NCBI RefSeq assembly: GCF_910589235.1
Contig: NC_060960.1
Coordinates: forward strand, 978,501 to 1,042,500
From: Vespa crabro
Taxonomy: Eukaryota; Arthropoda; Insecta; Hymenoptera; Vespidae
Length of the DNA stretch: 64,000 nt
Direction: 5' to 3'
This document shows, in pieces, positions 46,492 to 58,315 of the stretch; within the stretch, counting starts at the first letter, position 1, and the number at the start of each line of letters is the position of its first letter. The notes under the pieces were generated by a model that worked only from the letters and a program-made list of their open reading frames with translations, made no database searches and was not told the DNA's origin. Both the position numbers and the translations under genes were made by a program.

Positions 46492-46566
46492 GTAAGTGGG
46501 TAAAAGGTCTTGCGGGCTGCGGGAGCTGAGAAGCGGTGCGAGTTTGAGAAATGACGCTTTTCTCTT

Positions 46567-46568
<2 letters not shown>

Positions 46569-46614
<46 letters not shown>

Positions 46615-46700
46615 TCTCTCTTTGTCTCTCTCTCTTCTTTCTCTCTTCCATTCCTTCTCCCTCGGTCTCTATCTCTCTCTCTCCTCCTCTCTTTCCCTTT
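46569..46700. repeat. (CT)n tract
   Basis: Pure CT at 46569-46607, then interrupted CT and CTTT. A second CT tract lies at 46869-46922. Confidence 0.95.
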
Positions 46701-47399
46701 CTCTTCTTCCCGTTAATGGAAGGCAAGCTGCGAGTGCTTGTGAGAGTTTGCGAGAAGAAAGCCGAAATCCGACCGATGCACTTTGTCGCGACGTTTACGA
46801 CGGCCGAAACTAAATCGCGTGCCGGCTCGTGATAACTGCATTTGCAAGCACTTATCGTTCTATTCTCATTCTCTTTCTCTTTCTCTCTTTCTTTCTCTTT
46901 CTCTCTCTCTCTCTCTTTCTCTGATTTCATCTCGTTACAGCTCCCGACGCATCGCGGAAACTTCCACCGTTTGGAATTTAGAAGATTGCTCACTTCGTTG
47001 TGTGTTTGCTCCGCCCCTGGGTTTCCGCAAACGATAATACAGAATCAGACTTTCGACGTTGTTAGAATTAAACAATTGAGAACAACCTTGAGTTTAGAGT
47101 GTACAATGATAATGTTCGTTTGTTTCACAGCAAATTCGATTGGAATATACTTATTTTAGGAATCTCATCGGCGTTCTGCGTTACTTTTATATTTAGTCTA
47201 TTTAACGATCGTTCTTTTTTATTGTTTATATCTTTTTCCCTTACTTTTTTCTTCTTTTTTTTTTTAATAAAAGGGTACATTTTGTCCACTGGAAAATATA
47301 ACCGAAATTGCTTTTTAGAAAATTCGTTGAAAAGTCAACGAGTTATTTAAAACGATATTTCTTTCTCTCTCCCTCTTCACCACTCTTTCTCTCTATCTA

Positions 47400-47665
47400 T
47401 CTATCTATTTCTCTCTTTCTCATGTATACTGGCGTTAGACCGAGCAACACATTTATCCGATTAAAGGATGTCCGCGTTTGAGGGTTGGCGAACGATCGGA
47501 AACAAAATGCGCAAACGCGTGTACCCGTACTCGTAAATTCCCGTATTAATGATGCACCGAAAACACCGAAGGGATTACTTCGCACTCGAATTCACGCCAT
47601 TACGAAAGTGGTAACAATAAAATATGTCGGCGTAGATCGTGAAACGAGAAGACGTACGTGCATAG
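47400..47665. other. CG-containing single-copy block
   Basis: Complex sequence with an open plus frame (47485-47736) that lacks an early ATG and a recognisable family. A donor-like GTAAGTTG at 47732 sits 14 bases after an acceptor-like attttcag, which I consider chance. It is a possible conserved noncoding element. Confidence 0.22.
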
Positions 47666-48039
47666 GTATTACATACATATATATATTTGTGTTAACGTCA
47701 ACGCACGAACATTTTCAGAATGATTTCGATAAGTAAGTTGTGCGATGTTTTTAAAATCCTACTTATGATCTTTTTCTTTTTTCCTTTATATTTTTTTTTT
47801 TTATACATAAAATATTCTCCGTTGCTTTTGTGTTGATAGTTTTTTGCGTTGTTTAATAAAAGAATATTTTGCACTGAGTTCTTTTTTTGTACAAAGAGGT
47901 GATAAAATATTTTTAATAAAATTAATTTATTAAATTGTTCTCCACAATATTTTTATCGTATTTCACACGGGATAAGCTATCTATTAAATTGGCACAAGTC
48001 GTAGATAATATTGACAAATATGTTTGACGATGGAAATTA

Positions 48040-48588
48040 TTTTTTTTTTTCAAGATTAGAACGGTTATTTTATTTTATTGCTAATTCAATAAAAATTTTG
48101 TTTCGTAAAAATAATAATGTTCATTTTATTATGATTCTTAATTCGATAAATTATTTTCCAACATTACAGTAAAATTTTCATTTTATTCAATTATATAAGT
48201 AATATATCTAAATAAAAGTATATTTCCTGAATACTAATTCAATAAATATTTTCCGACATTATAGTAAAATTTTAATCTTATCCAATTAGTTATTCTTATA
48301 ACTTGGATAAAATAAAAGAATTTTTAATTAATAATTTTTTCAAGATTATAACAAGTTTAATATTATCTAATTATTAATTTAATAAATTCTTTTTCAAAAT
48401 ATTATAGTAATTTTAATATTATTCAATTATTATATAAATAAATTCTCCTTTCAAGATTATATATGTGTGTGTGTGTGTATATATATATATAACAATTTTA
48501 ATATTATCTAATTATCCATTAATTTAACTAAATATAATATAATATTTAATATTTACTATAATTTTTTAAATTATAATAATTTTAATGT
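48040..48588. repeat. Degenerate AT-rich tandem array (array 2)
   Basis: Diverged copies of taattcaataaatattttcc followed by acattatagtaaaattt and tattcaatta recur at about 48082, 48139, 48235, 48325, 48375 and 48435. The spacing is irregular, 50 to 96 bases. The array grades into the exact 92-bp duplication to its right, so both probably descend from one unit. Confidence 0.7.
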
Positions 48589-48770
48589 TATCTAACATTT
48601 AATATATAAATAAATTCTAGTTGAAGTTTTTGCTAAATTCAATATAATTCTAAAGTAAGAGAAGAGAAATTTAGCAACGATATCTAACATTTAATATATA
48701 AATAAATTCTAGTTGAAGTTTTTGCTAAATTCAATATAATTCTAAAGTAAGAGAAGAGAAATTTAGCAAC
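48589..48770. repeat. 92-bp tandem duplication
   Basis: Bases 48589-48678 and 48681-48770 are identical (starting tatctaacatttaatatata, ending gaagagaaatttagcaac). The offset is exactly 92. Confidence 0.97.
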
Positions 48771-49109
48771 AAGTAAATATAAATCTACTTATTCCAGGTA
48801 TTTAAATATGAATGTTTGAATGAAGGAACACGTGTGGTAATAGTCTCTTGGGTTATTGTAATACGACGTCTATTACGAATCGGATGAATCATTGCGTTAG
48901 GAAGTTTCGATCCGTGTTACGATGTTGTTCGCATTATGTGCCGTCTCGATAACTTCGTTCATAGGAGATATAGCAAAGGTACGGAGCTTTCGCAGAGGGA
49001 GACAGAGATATTAGAGGAATAGGGAAGAAGGAGGATACATTGACACTGAATCCCTCCAGCGTTGTCGTCGTTGTAACGGTTTAATAGTAATTAGTAATTG
49101 CAATGCGCG

Positions 49110-49143
49110 TTGTACCGCACCGCACCACACCGTACCGCATCGC
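49110..49143. repeat. Imperfect (ACCGC)n repeat
   Basis: gtaccgcaccgcaccacaccgtaccgcatcgc, in consecutive 5-base steps. The flanks 48830-49220 are complex and CG-containing without a recognisable gene. Confidence 0.75.
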
Positions 49144-49974
49144 TTGTATTCCGCACGTAATCCTTCTAGTTAAAAGCTTTATTAAACTAATTAGGCAGCC
49201 ATTATAAATCGGGACCGAGTAAATTCAAGGACGATATGTTTTCAATCGTTCTACTTTTACGACGTTTGTTTTCAAAAAAAAATAATATAAAAGAATAATT
49301 ATCGTATTATTTATTTAATTATTCATTCTTTTGTAATTTTTGTTCTTTTCCTTTTCTTTCTTCCTTTCTTTCTTTCTACGTCCCGCATGTGTATTACTCG
49401 TGATCCATAGAAGCATTTCTTTTAGCGTGACGTTAACCGATCATTTATCATTGATCTTTTCACTTTGCATAGCCATGTCACAAAAACTCTGTAGAATAAT
49501 TCATTCGCTTTTACGATCACGCGAAACATCAATCTCGTAACACGATATTCTCGAATGGTGGCCAATTTGTGGTCGAAACCTTTTTCTTTTTATTCTTTTT
49601 ATTATTTTTCGTTTTTTCTTTTTTCAATTTATATTCTTTTTTTTCTCTCATTCCTTTGCAATATCTCCGTGAACGTTTCGAGCGTATCGATTTCGTACTA
49701 TTACGTACGTTTCTAATAAAAAAAAATTATTCTCGTGGGGAGGGAAAAAAGGAAAAGAGAAAAAAAAGGAAAAACGAAAGAAAAAGAAATTCAAATCTCG
49801 ACGAAACCCTTCGCAGTATAGGAGTTCGCGCGGAAGAAAATAATTTGTTTGTCGAAAGTCTTCGCGGTATGCTTACAACGCGTTGGAGCGCTTTACAAAA
49901 CGAGAGGAAAATGTAAAAGTTGTGGGTGGCTTGCTAGGAGAGTAGGTGAGGTGGGGTAGAGTAGCACGAGATAC

Positions 49975-50010
49975 GGGGTAGAGGGGAACGACAGGGTACA
50001 GGGTGCAGGG
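49975..50010 (+). other. G-quadruplex motif
   Basis: Five runs (gggg, gggg, ggg, ggg, ggg) with loops of 4, 7, 4 and 4 bases on the plus strand, in a G-rich stretch starting near 49921. Confidence 0.65.
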
Positions 50011-50097
50011 TGATACGTGCGCGAGTCTGGAAACGCGATAAGAGTTAAACTCGAAATTCCTTTGTTCGTTGTGTGTGGGATGTCTGCGCAAGCTGAA

Positions 50098-50425
50098 AAA
50101 AGGAACAAGGGAAAAGGAAAAAGAAAACAAAAAAAAAAAGAAAATAAAAAGTAAAAGAAAAAGGAAAATTCCCGTCGTTGTACTTTTTCCTTTCTTTTTT
50201 TTTTCTTTCTTCCTTAAACGAAAAGAACGAGCTTGAAACTGGAGACACGTATATATACCGTTAAAAAAAAGAAAAAAAAAGGAATTGAAAAAAAAAACGT
50301 TTCTTTTCCTTGGTTTAATCGGATTTGTGAGATAAAAATAAAAAAATAAAAAAAATAAAAAATAAAGAAATAAAAAAATAAAACAATAAAAAAAAGAAAA
50401 AGAAAAGCAAAAGAAAAAGAAGAAG
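50098..50425 (+). repeat. A-rich low-complexity tract
   Basis: aaaagaaaa and aaataaaa stretches with one pyrimidine-rich interruption (50180-50213). Confidence 0.85.
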
Positions 50426-50741
50426 AGTTATCTACGTTGATATTTGTTGTTTGATCTCTGCGAGTAATTTCACAAGATCGTTCAGCGTAAGTATGTTATC
50501 GCATGATTTATGTTCAAATATTATGGTAGGTATACCTACCTAGGTCGAGGTCGTTGCGACTTTGATCAAAGTATAATATCATCTCATTTTCGTCCTGACT
50601 AAAGAGCCGATCGCACACGTTCCTGACACTTTCAGTGCAGACTTATCGGACATGATTTATCGATAGTATCAACGTAATTTTACAATGCCAATATATAGAG
50701 AGCGGTAAAATAGGACAGTTATAATAATTAATTTTTAATCG

Positions 50742-50742
<1 letters not shown>

Positions 50743-50785
<43 letters not shown>
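50743..50785. repeat. (TA)n microsatellite
   Basis: TA run flanked by tacata/tgtata units. Confidence 0.95.
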
Positions 50786-50792
<7 letters not shown>

Positions 50793-50799
50793 CACATAT

Positions 50800-52980
50800 A
50801 GGAATAATTAATGTATAATTAGGTGAAATTGTCAAGCGCTTGAATTATGAAGTATACACTGTATAAATATATACATACATATATACATATATAATTTGCG
50901 TTTGAGAGATTCCTGTTCTCGTTCGACAAATTTCGTTCTGTTACTATTTTAAAATTTGTCCCGCTCCTCTTGATAATTACTTCAATGTACATGTTCGCGC
51001 GTACAGGAGGATCTGACGTGTTTGAAAATTCTGTTTTGTGGTCAAAGGAAAAAAGATAAAAGAGAGAAGTATATCTAACGTAGGCGCTCTCGAAAGTAAA
51101 GGATTTTATTAGGTCACTCGTTTCCCAACGAGATGAATTAACAGAGAGATACCTCAACGATTACTTTTTCTGCGTAATTCGACGATGGACATGATTAACT
51201 CGTTGATTAATGTCCACACCAACATAGATATACTTTGTACCGTATTCTACCGGACTGTCGTTCCAATGATGTTTCATTATTAAAAAGTATAATGTGCCTA
51301 AAGATCTTCTCTGGTTTGAATTTTCGACCAAAAGTCCACAATTTTTATTCTTTTTACATTTTTTTGAAGCTCATAACCTAACTTCTTCGAAAATTCAAAG
51401 CTTTATACATAAAATTGGTAAAAAAATAGAAGTGAGGAGTCGTAGTCTATCGGTACATCAACCTTAGAAAGAAAAAAGAAAAAAACAAGGAAAGAAAATG
51501 AATTTTTTGATAATGATAATAATAATAACATTAAACATTTGCATGCAAATAAGTGCCGTGATATAATCGGCATCATGCATGTTTTTATTCAAATTAAATG
51601 AAAATATTAGAAATATAATGTATAATTATTTTTTAAATATCTACTAATAGTGATAACACAGCAATGATACTAAAAAAAAATTATGAATATTACGTTTATT
51701 TTGATAGTAGATATAATCTTGTCTTATGCAAAAAATATATTCGAATCAATGAGGAGTATTATATTGCGTTATACATATTCCTGTGTAACTTCGAAATATT
51801 TAAGTATATGTATATATATAATCTGTTTTTTTAAACCTTATCTCATTTTACCATGATAAAATTATTTGTCAGTTCATATACGAAGTTTATAATATTTTCT
51901 TTTTTTAAGTCTAAGTTATATTTAATATATTATAACAATATCAAATTATAATATACAGAGTAATTAAAATAAATAATAACAAAAAATGAACTTCTTACGA
52001 AGTAAACTTCGTTTACCCAAGTTGGTAGTTTGAGAAGCATAAAGCGCGGCAAGAAATTCGATCTTTGTTTAGAATGTAATTTAACAATCGGCGATCAGCG
52101 ATACAAGGTTATACTAGTTAGGAACTAACAAATTTATAATACAATTTATAATATTTTGTAATGATAAATGACCCTATATGATACGTCCTTGAATTCTTCT
52201 CAACAAATGTCAACTAACTATGAAAAGAAAAAGATATTATTCCGTTAAAAAAAAGAAAATGAATTTGGTTTTGAAATTTCCTACGCTATTCGACTTGCAA
52301 AAGAAAAGGAAGAAAATATTTGCACCATTTGATACTTAGTATCAAACGAATCTGTAAAAAACATTTTATTGATAGGCTCAGTCCCTCCCGAGATATTTCA
52401 ATTTTTCGAGATAAATACACCTTGTACATATATCGGACGTTCAAAAGATAATGTTACAAATGTTTATCTCGAAAAGATGACGTTTTCGAGAAAAAATTAT
52501 TCAGACAAGAATTATTTTATTTTGAAGAGAAAAATATTACGGTACTTATTGTCTGTTTTTTCTTTTATTTAATGGAAGGTACCAAAATCATTTTGAAAAG
52601 ATCAACTTTGTGTTTTCAAATGATAATCTATCATAACTTTGTAATGTCAATATATTCTACGTAAAAGCTTAAGTAAATTTCGTCTGTAATATTTTTTCAT
52701 CCCAAAGTAGAAAAAAAAATCAAGCTGTAAACGATTAAAACAGATCTTGTTCATAGATAATCAATAAATTCGATTCCTACTCGAGTATATCTCTTATTTA
52801 GATATATATAAAATATAAAATTTATTTTTCTTTAAGGTTAATTTTTATTTTATATAATTTTTCGATTAGTGTTTAAAAGTCTCGAAGAAAATATCTACAT
52901 GATGGTTGTCATAAATCTCGAACGATTTGAAAGCGTACAATAAGGTTCATTCCCGTACGTGTTATCAGCTCATTAGCACA
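50800..52980. other. AT-rich noncoding stretch
   Basis: No gene visible. Short frames (50819-51157 minus, 52369-52572 plus) show no family and no splice context. The region contains the POU-type palindrome at 51537 and a piece near 51312-51326 (cgaccaaaagtcc) that vaguely resembles a family 1 element end. Confidence 0.5.
51537..51550. promoter_or_regulatory. Palindromic double POU octamer
   Basis: ATTTGCATGCAAAT is a perfect 14-base palindrome made of two overlapping octamers (ATTTGCAT and ATGCAAAT), the core site of POU-domain factors. A single octamer also lies at 4857-4864. Function is inferred only from the motif. Confidence 0.3.
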
Positions 52981-52984
52981 TCAG

Positions 52985-53376
52985 TGGGATCGAACATTCA
53001 TTATCGATAGTTGTGTGCGTGCGCAGATGTAATGTGCGACGAGGTTGGAACGTCGCGACGGTATATCACCGCTTTACAGAGTTCCCGATATCCGCGTTAC
53101 AGTGCTTCGGCAATGCGTTTCGTCGGCAATTGATTCTCTATCGTTCTGTCGACTCCGACTCGGTCAGTATACATATATATCCTGCAAGCTCGGTGAGCGC
53201 ACGTACCGAAACGTCGACCGTATTTTCCAGCATCCCTTTACCCTCCATACCACCTCTCCTTATCGCCCTCGTTTTTACCCTCGAGCGCTTTCCTTTCGAT
53301 GTCCAGCCGCGAAACAGGAAGGAAATGACGAGTACCGAATTCGTTGCGCTGATCGTACTCTCCTGAACACCATTTG
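52985..53376 (+). other. CpG-rich block open in several frames
   Basis: Two plus frames (53013-53366, 53045-53377) and a minus frame (through 53238-53708) are open together. This is more typical of stop-poor CG-rich DNA than of a gene. The first plus frame has no ATG until near its end. An acceptor-like tgcgtgcgcag (AG at 53025-53026) and donor-like TCG/GTGAGC (53192/53193) would bound a 166-base exon. TCAGT at 52981-52985 could be an initiator. I recognise no protein. Confidence 0.25.
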
Positions 53377-53404
53377 ATTTGAAAAAAGAAGCAACGAAAG
53401 AGCA

Positions 53405-53436
<32 letters not shown>

Positions 53437-54240
53437 GGAGAGAGAGAAGCAAAAGAAACATTCAAACGAACGATATTCCGAAATTCAAACTTCGACAAAT
53501 AAACTCTTCGAAATTTTTCGCACGTTTCTTTTTTTATTCTTTTTCTGTTTCTCTTTTTTTTTGTATTGGGTTGCGTGGTAAGCTCGTCAAAGGTTGCTTT
53601 AGGATTGCCCATACGATTTGAAAAAGAAAAAAAAGAACACTCGAACGAATGATATTCCGAAAATAAATTCGAATTTCCGCAAATTAATTTCTTTACATTT
53701 TTCATCACGTTTTCTTCTTTTTTCGTTTTTGTATTGGATTGTACTTAAAAGCTCGTCAGAGATTACCTTAGGGTAAAGTTCATATGGTTTGAAAAGTAAA
53801 AAACGAAAAACGATAAATTAAAGCGAATAGTATTCCTAAAATAAATTCGAACTCGAGAAATTAACTCTTTGACATTTTTCGCACGTTTCTCTTATTGTGT
53901 GGTTGTATTGGATCGCAGGAAAGTTCGTAGGCAATTGCCTCAGGGTTGGCCATTTAATTTCAAAAGAAAAATTAAAATGAATAATATTTCGAAATAAATT
54001 CGAACGATTAACTCGTTGACATTATTTCCTACGTTTCTTTTCTTTTGTTCCTCTATTGTATCGTTTAAAATGGTTCGTCCGGTTAGTGTTGGGTTTGGCC
54101 ATACCATTTGAAAAAAAGATAATTAAAATGGGAGTGATATTTCGAAATAAATTCGAACGATTAAAACTTGTTGACATTATTTCATGCCTTTCTTTTCTTT
54201 TATTTCCTGTATTGTATTGTTCGATAAATTCGTGCCATTT
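53370..54240. repeat. Degenerate tandem array, 135-170-bp units (array 3)
   Basis: Units begin with catttgaaaaaagaaaa-like sequence at about 53370, 53608, 53780, 53949 and 54098, with a truncated one near 54233. Each then has gatattccgaaataaattcg, a-ttaactcttgacattttt, cgcacgtttcttttctttt, tgtattggatt and a-gttcgt...gggttggcc in the same order. Unit 1 is longer because a GA microsatellite (53407-53450) has grown inside it. A last fragment (tgtccagtaagttcgtgcca) appears at 54462-54481. The minus-strand frame across units 1 and 2 is an artefact. Confidence 0.88.
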
Positions 54241-54298
54241 TTCTCTTCACGTATACTCACATATACCTATGTGTTGAAACATGTTATTACATGTCTAT

Positions 54299-54331
54299 AT
54301 AAATATATATATAATATAAATTTATATATAA

Positions 54332-54370
<39 letters not shown>

Positions 54371-54420
54371 TATATATAATATAAATTTATATATAAATTT
54401 ATATATATATATATATATAA
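54299..54420. repeat. TA-rich repeat with a 65-bp period
   Basis: aaatatatatataatataaa occurs at 54301 and 54366 with matching continuation, separated by TA runs. Confidence 0.9.
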
Positions 54421-54495
54421 AAATACATACATATATTGTCTTTATAAATTTTTTATTGAATTGTCCAGTAAGTTCGTGCCATTTCTAAACACAAA

Positions 54496-54509
54496 TACAA
54501 ATACATACA

Positions 54510-54540
<31 letters not shown>
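54496..54540. repeat. (ACAT)n tetranucleotide repeat
   Basis: acatacatacat run of about 40 bases. Confidence 0.95.
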
Positions 54541-54542
<2 letters not shown>

Positions 54543-54940
54543 TAAAACATGTATTAGTTTTGTGCATATGTAGATATAACGTATATATAGAAATCAAGTA
54601 TTGTACTAAGCATTTATAATTTTTTTCTGTTTTTTTTTTTTTTTAATTTAATAATATTTATTTGAATTTTGTGTCTTATCGAATACAAGATAATCGGTAT
54701 AGAGAAAGATTCAGCACAACCCAGTTACATCAACCGATTTCACGAACGAGTTAATTGATTTTTCTTGTATACTTATTTTCTTTCAAACTCGCGAAAATGA
54801 TTCTAGTGGAAGGAACGAAAATATCCGATTCGTGGCACGCTTCTCAAACGTCCGCCTTCTTGTAATCAAAGGGACTTTCGGAGAAGAGCCTTTCGAACGC
54901 AGAAGCGTCACGCTGCAGGAAAACGTGCGGTAGGATGTAC

Positions 54941-54941
54941 G

Positions 54942-54980
<39 letters not shown>

Positions 54981-54998
54981 TCCTCTCTCTCTCTCTCT
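54941..54998. repeat. (CT)n microsatellite
   Basis: CT run with TTT interruptions, followed at 55048-55080 by a TA run. The block 55090-55400 is complex and CG-containing, open for short distances on both strands, with no recognisable gene. Confidence 0.93.
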
Positions 54999-55044
54999 TC
55001 TTTCTTAAAATGGCACTGACTGACCTATAACTGAAAAGAAAGAA

Positions 55045-55079
<35 letters not shown>

Positions 55080-55523
55080 TAAAAGATATAAGAAATATTC
55101 TGTCCAGAATGAAAAGAAGACGTGTAGGACGTCCCCAAATCGGCTGGGTTCGTCATAGGACGAACGAATACGATATTTACGGGTCGCTGAACCGACGATC
55201 GACGTTCCATCCACGATCTGCATTCGACGTCTTCTATCTCTTTTCTCTGTTCTCCCATAAGTCCCTGTTCCCCCTTCTTTCGTTCACAAGATGGCACCCA
55301 TCCCTCGTCAATTTTCTCTTAGTGTTCGACTGATCTCCCTACGTGGCGTATCGGAAAGAGACACGGGTTGGCTAACGGGCCGATCTATGCATCTACTTAT
55401 ATAGATTCATCGAGATGCTTTATTGACATTTTACCAGTAACGTCATCGAAAAACGCTTTATTTCTTTACTCTTCTTCTCCTTTTTCTTTTTCTTCTTTTT
55501 CTTTTTTTTTTCTTCTTTTTTAG

Positions 55524-57170
55524 AAGATAAAAGAAACGAAGACACATTCGGTGACAACGAAAACGTTTTAGTATTGTATATATTTTCTTTCTAAAGATAC
55601 GTAAGATAGATAAATATAGATAGATATTTATCTTTTTACATTATTGATCGTTGATCGATATTCAGAATATTTCAATTGACTGTTCTTTATATAATACTTT
55701 TGAATTAATCGATTGATTCGTTGATGTTATTAAAGTAAGTTATAGAGAGACAAAGAATAATTGTGAATAACGATGAAATTTCAGTTGTTTTTGAAAGTTG
55801 TATTTTTTTTTAAAAGTTCATAAAGAAGATAAATATAAATGTTTCTCGTTGATCAATATTCAAAGCATTTCAATCGATTTTTCTCTACGCTGTAAAATTA
55901 ATTGAACGCTTCGTCAATGTAATTCAATTAAAAAAATCAAAGACAAAATTTGTTACAACGTAAATGTATTCGTATTACTCGTACGGTAGTTATTTTATTT
56001 GTAAAAAAAACTAAAGAAAAGTAAATATAGATCCTTTCTTTTTGTTTATTTATCATTCATCGATATTCAGAGCATTTCAGTCGATTGTTCTTTATATAAT
56101 TATTATTATTTATTTACTTGTAATTTTATTATTATTTACTTACTTGTAATAATATTTTAGAACTAATTGATTTATTCGTCGAAGTTATTAAAACAAGAAA
56201 GAAAGATTAAGACGAGATTTGTGAACATTTTTATTATTTTCGATAGTTATTTTCTCTTTTTTAAAAAGAGATAAATACGATAAATATAAATGTGATTACA
56301 TAAAAAGCGATAAATATAAATGTTTCTCGTTGATCAATATTCAAAGCATTTCAATCGATTTTTTTCTACGCTATAAAATTAATCGAACAATTCGCCGAAG
56401 TTATTAAATCAAGAAAGACGAAGATAAGATTTATGACAATGAAAATGTTTTAGTTGTTTTCCATAGATATTTTTCCTTTTTTAAGATGTATAAAAGAAAT
56501 AAATATAAATGTGTTTCGTTAATCAAAATTCGAAGCATTTCAATCGATTTGCATTTCAATTGATTTTTATCTACGCTATAAAACTGATCGAACGATTCAT
56601 CGAAGTAATTAAATCAAAAAATCTAAAAACAAAATGTGTTAGAATAAATGTATTTGTATCGCGGACGATAGTTATTTTATTTATTAAAAAATTTATTAGC
56701 AAGGATAAATATAGATCGTTTCTTCTTTTAGTTATTAATTATTGATCGATATTCACAGTATTTTAATCGTTTGTTCTTTATACAAATAATTAAATCGAAA
56801 ATGAGGAAGATAACATCTGTGATAACGAAAAAGTTTTAGTTGTTTTCGATAGTTACTTTTTTTTTTTTTAAAAGGTACGTAATTGAGATAAAGATAGATG
56901 TGTCTCCTTGATCAATATTAAAAGCATTTCAATCAATTTTTATCTACGCTATAGAACTGATCGAACGATTCGTCAAAGTAATTAAATTAAAAAACCCGAA
57001 AAAAAATGTGTTAGAATGTAATTGTATTAGCACTGCGTACGATAGTTATTTTATTTATAAAAAATACATCAAGAGAGATAAATATAGTTCGTTTCTCTTT
57101 TCAATTATTGATCATTGATCGGTATTTATGACATATTAATTGATTGTTCTCTACAATATACATAAAACAT
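55524..57170. repeat. Degenerate tandem array with alternating A/B units (array 4)
   Basis: A landmark related to gttgatcaatattcaaagca occurs at about 55651, 55848, 56055, 56330, 56518, 56741, 56908 and 57113. Units 1, 3, 6 and 8 (type A) carry gatcgatattcagag and ttgttctttatataat. Units 2, 4, 5 and 7 (type B) carry gatcaatattcaaag and tctacgctataaaa plus gatcgaacgattcgtcgaag. B units mostly end with a gtgttagaatgtaa...gatagttattttattt tail, A units with gttttagttgttttcgatag. Unit 4 has a B head and an A tail. Period is about 165-275 per unit and about 370-410 for most A-B pairs. Confidence 0.85.
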
Positions 57171-57412
57171 AATCGATCGAAATAATCGAAATAATTAAAG
57201 GAAATCCGTGTACGGAAAATTAGAGACAAAGAAGAAGTAAATTTTACGGACGCATTAGATTTTGTTTTAGCACTACTCCGGCGCCGCTTTTATGGACTTG
57301 GCAGAGGAGCCACTCCTCTGTGCGCACGAGTTCGTACTCGCGCATACACATCTGCATATCTCGAATATTGTAGGAACAAAGGACCAAATCCGCGATACTT
57401 TATGCTCTACCC

Positions 57413-57472
57413 ATTTCTCTCTCTCTCTTTCTCTCTATCTCTCTCTATCTCTCTTCCTCTTTCTCTCTGCGG
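57413..57472. repeat. (CT)n / (CTAT)n repeat
   Basis: CT run with cta interruptions. Another CT run lies at 57573-57602 and a TG/TA patch at 57763-57800. Confidence 0.92.
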
Positions 57473-58172
57473 TCTTCTAATCTATAACTTGGCAACTTGG
57501 CCATCGAAAGGCCGTACTGTAATGAACCTAGGATGTATTTGTAGTAGTTTAAGATACGATTTTGTTAAGCGTTCTCTCTCTCTCTCACTCTCTCTCTCTC
57601 TTTCACACATAGACATACATATACATATACATACTTTCATTATCCCATAATAAATTCAGTCAGAAAAGATAGATATGATCCACGGAAAAATACATTTTTC
57701 TAATTTTTTCAACACGCCTGTATATTTGAGTCCATGTACGTATACTTTTGTCTGCTGCTGTATGTATGTGTGTGTGTATATATATGTGTATATTTATGTG
57801 TTCGTGCACATAACTAGATAGGATTAAAACCGAAAAATAAATCTGAAAAAAACTTTTTGACATGCTTTTGTAGATTTGAGTTAATACGTCTAGATATACA
57901 TGCTCATGTTTATATGTGTTCGTGTATTTGTACGCGTGAACACGTGACGCAAGGAAGTCCGATCGTTAAGCGCAGGGTCGTCGCTAATGTCGTCTAGGAG
58001 GATAGGAAAACTGCATTCCTGCAGCGTGCTTAATTTGCTTTCCGTTTTCATCTACGTGCTCGTTCTTCTTTCTTTCTTTTTTCCTTTTATTTCTCTCTCT
58101 TTTATTTTTCGGGTCGTTTTCCTTTTTTAGAAGCATACCTTTGCAAGCGACCTTCTTTATAGCGACTCCTGA

Positions 58173-58197
58173 AGTTAGGCCGAGGAAAACTTAATCC
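58173..58197 (+). other. Conserved-looking motif, copy 1
   Basis: ttaggccgaggaaaacttaat here is nearly identical to ttaggccgtggaaaacttaat at 59895-59915, 1.7 kb downstream in the same orientation. Bases before it (agcgactcctgaag) are loosely similar to the other copy too. It could be a duplicated regulatory element or repeat fragment. Confidence 0.4.
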
Positions 58198-58239
58198 CTC
58201 TCGCCACACCTGCCACCCTTCTTTACTATTTTCCTTCTC

Positions 58240-58315
58240 TCTTTTCTCTCTCTCTCTCTCCCTCTCTCTGTGTTTTTCTTTCTCTTTATTTATTTCTTTC
58301 TTTCCTTCTCTCTCA
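58240..58315. repeat. CT/CTTT tract
   Basis: CT and CTTT units. Confidence 0.88.

Noticed and set aside
52033..52056. Similarity of gagaagcataaagcgcggcaa to gagaagcgcggcaa at about 59269
   Set aside because: The shared string is too short and interrupted to claim a repeat family.
53238..53708. 156-codon minus frame
   Set aside because: It spans two units of array 3 and a CT tract, so it is repeat translation.
55524..57170. Regularly spaced repeats as a CRISPR array
   Set aside because: Units are contiguous and diverged, with no short identical repeats separated by unique spacers, and the sequence is clearly eukaryotic.
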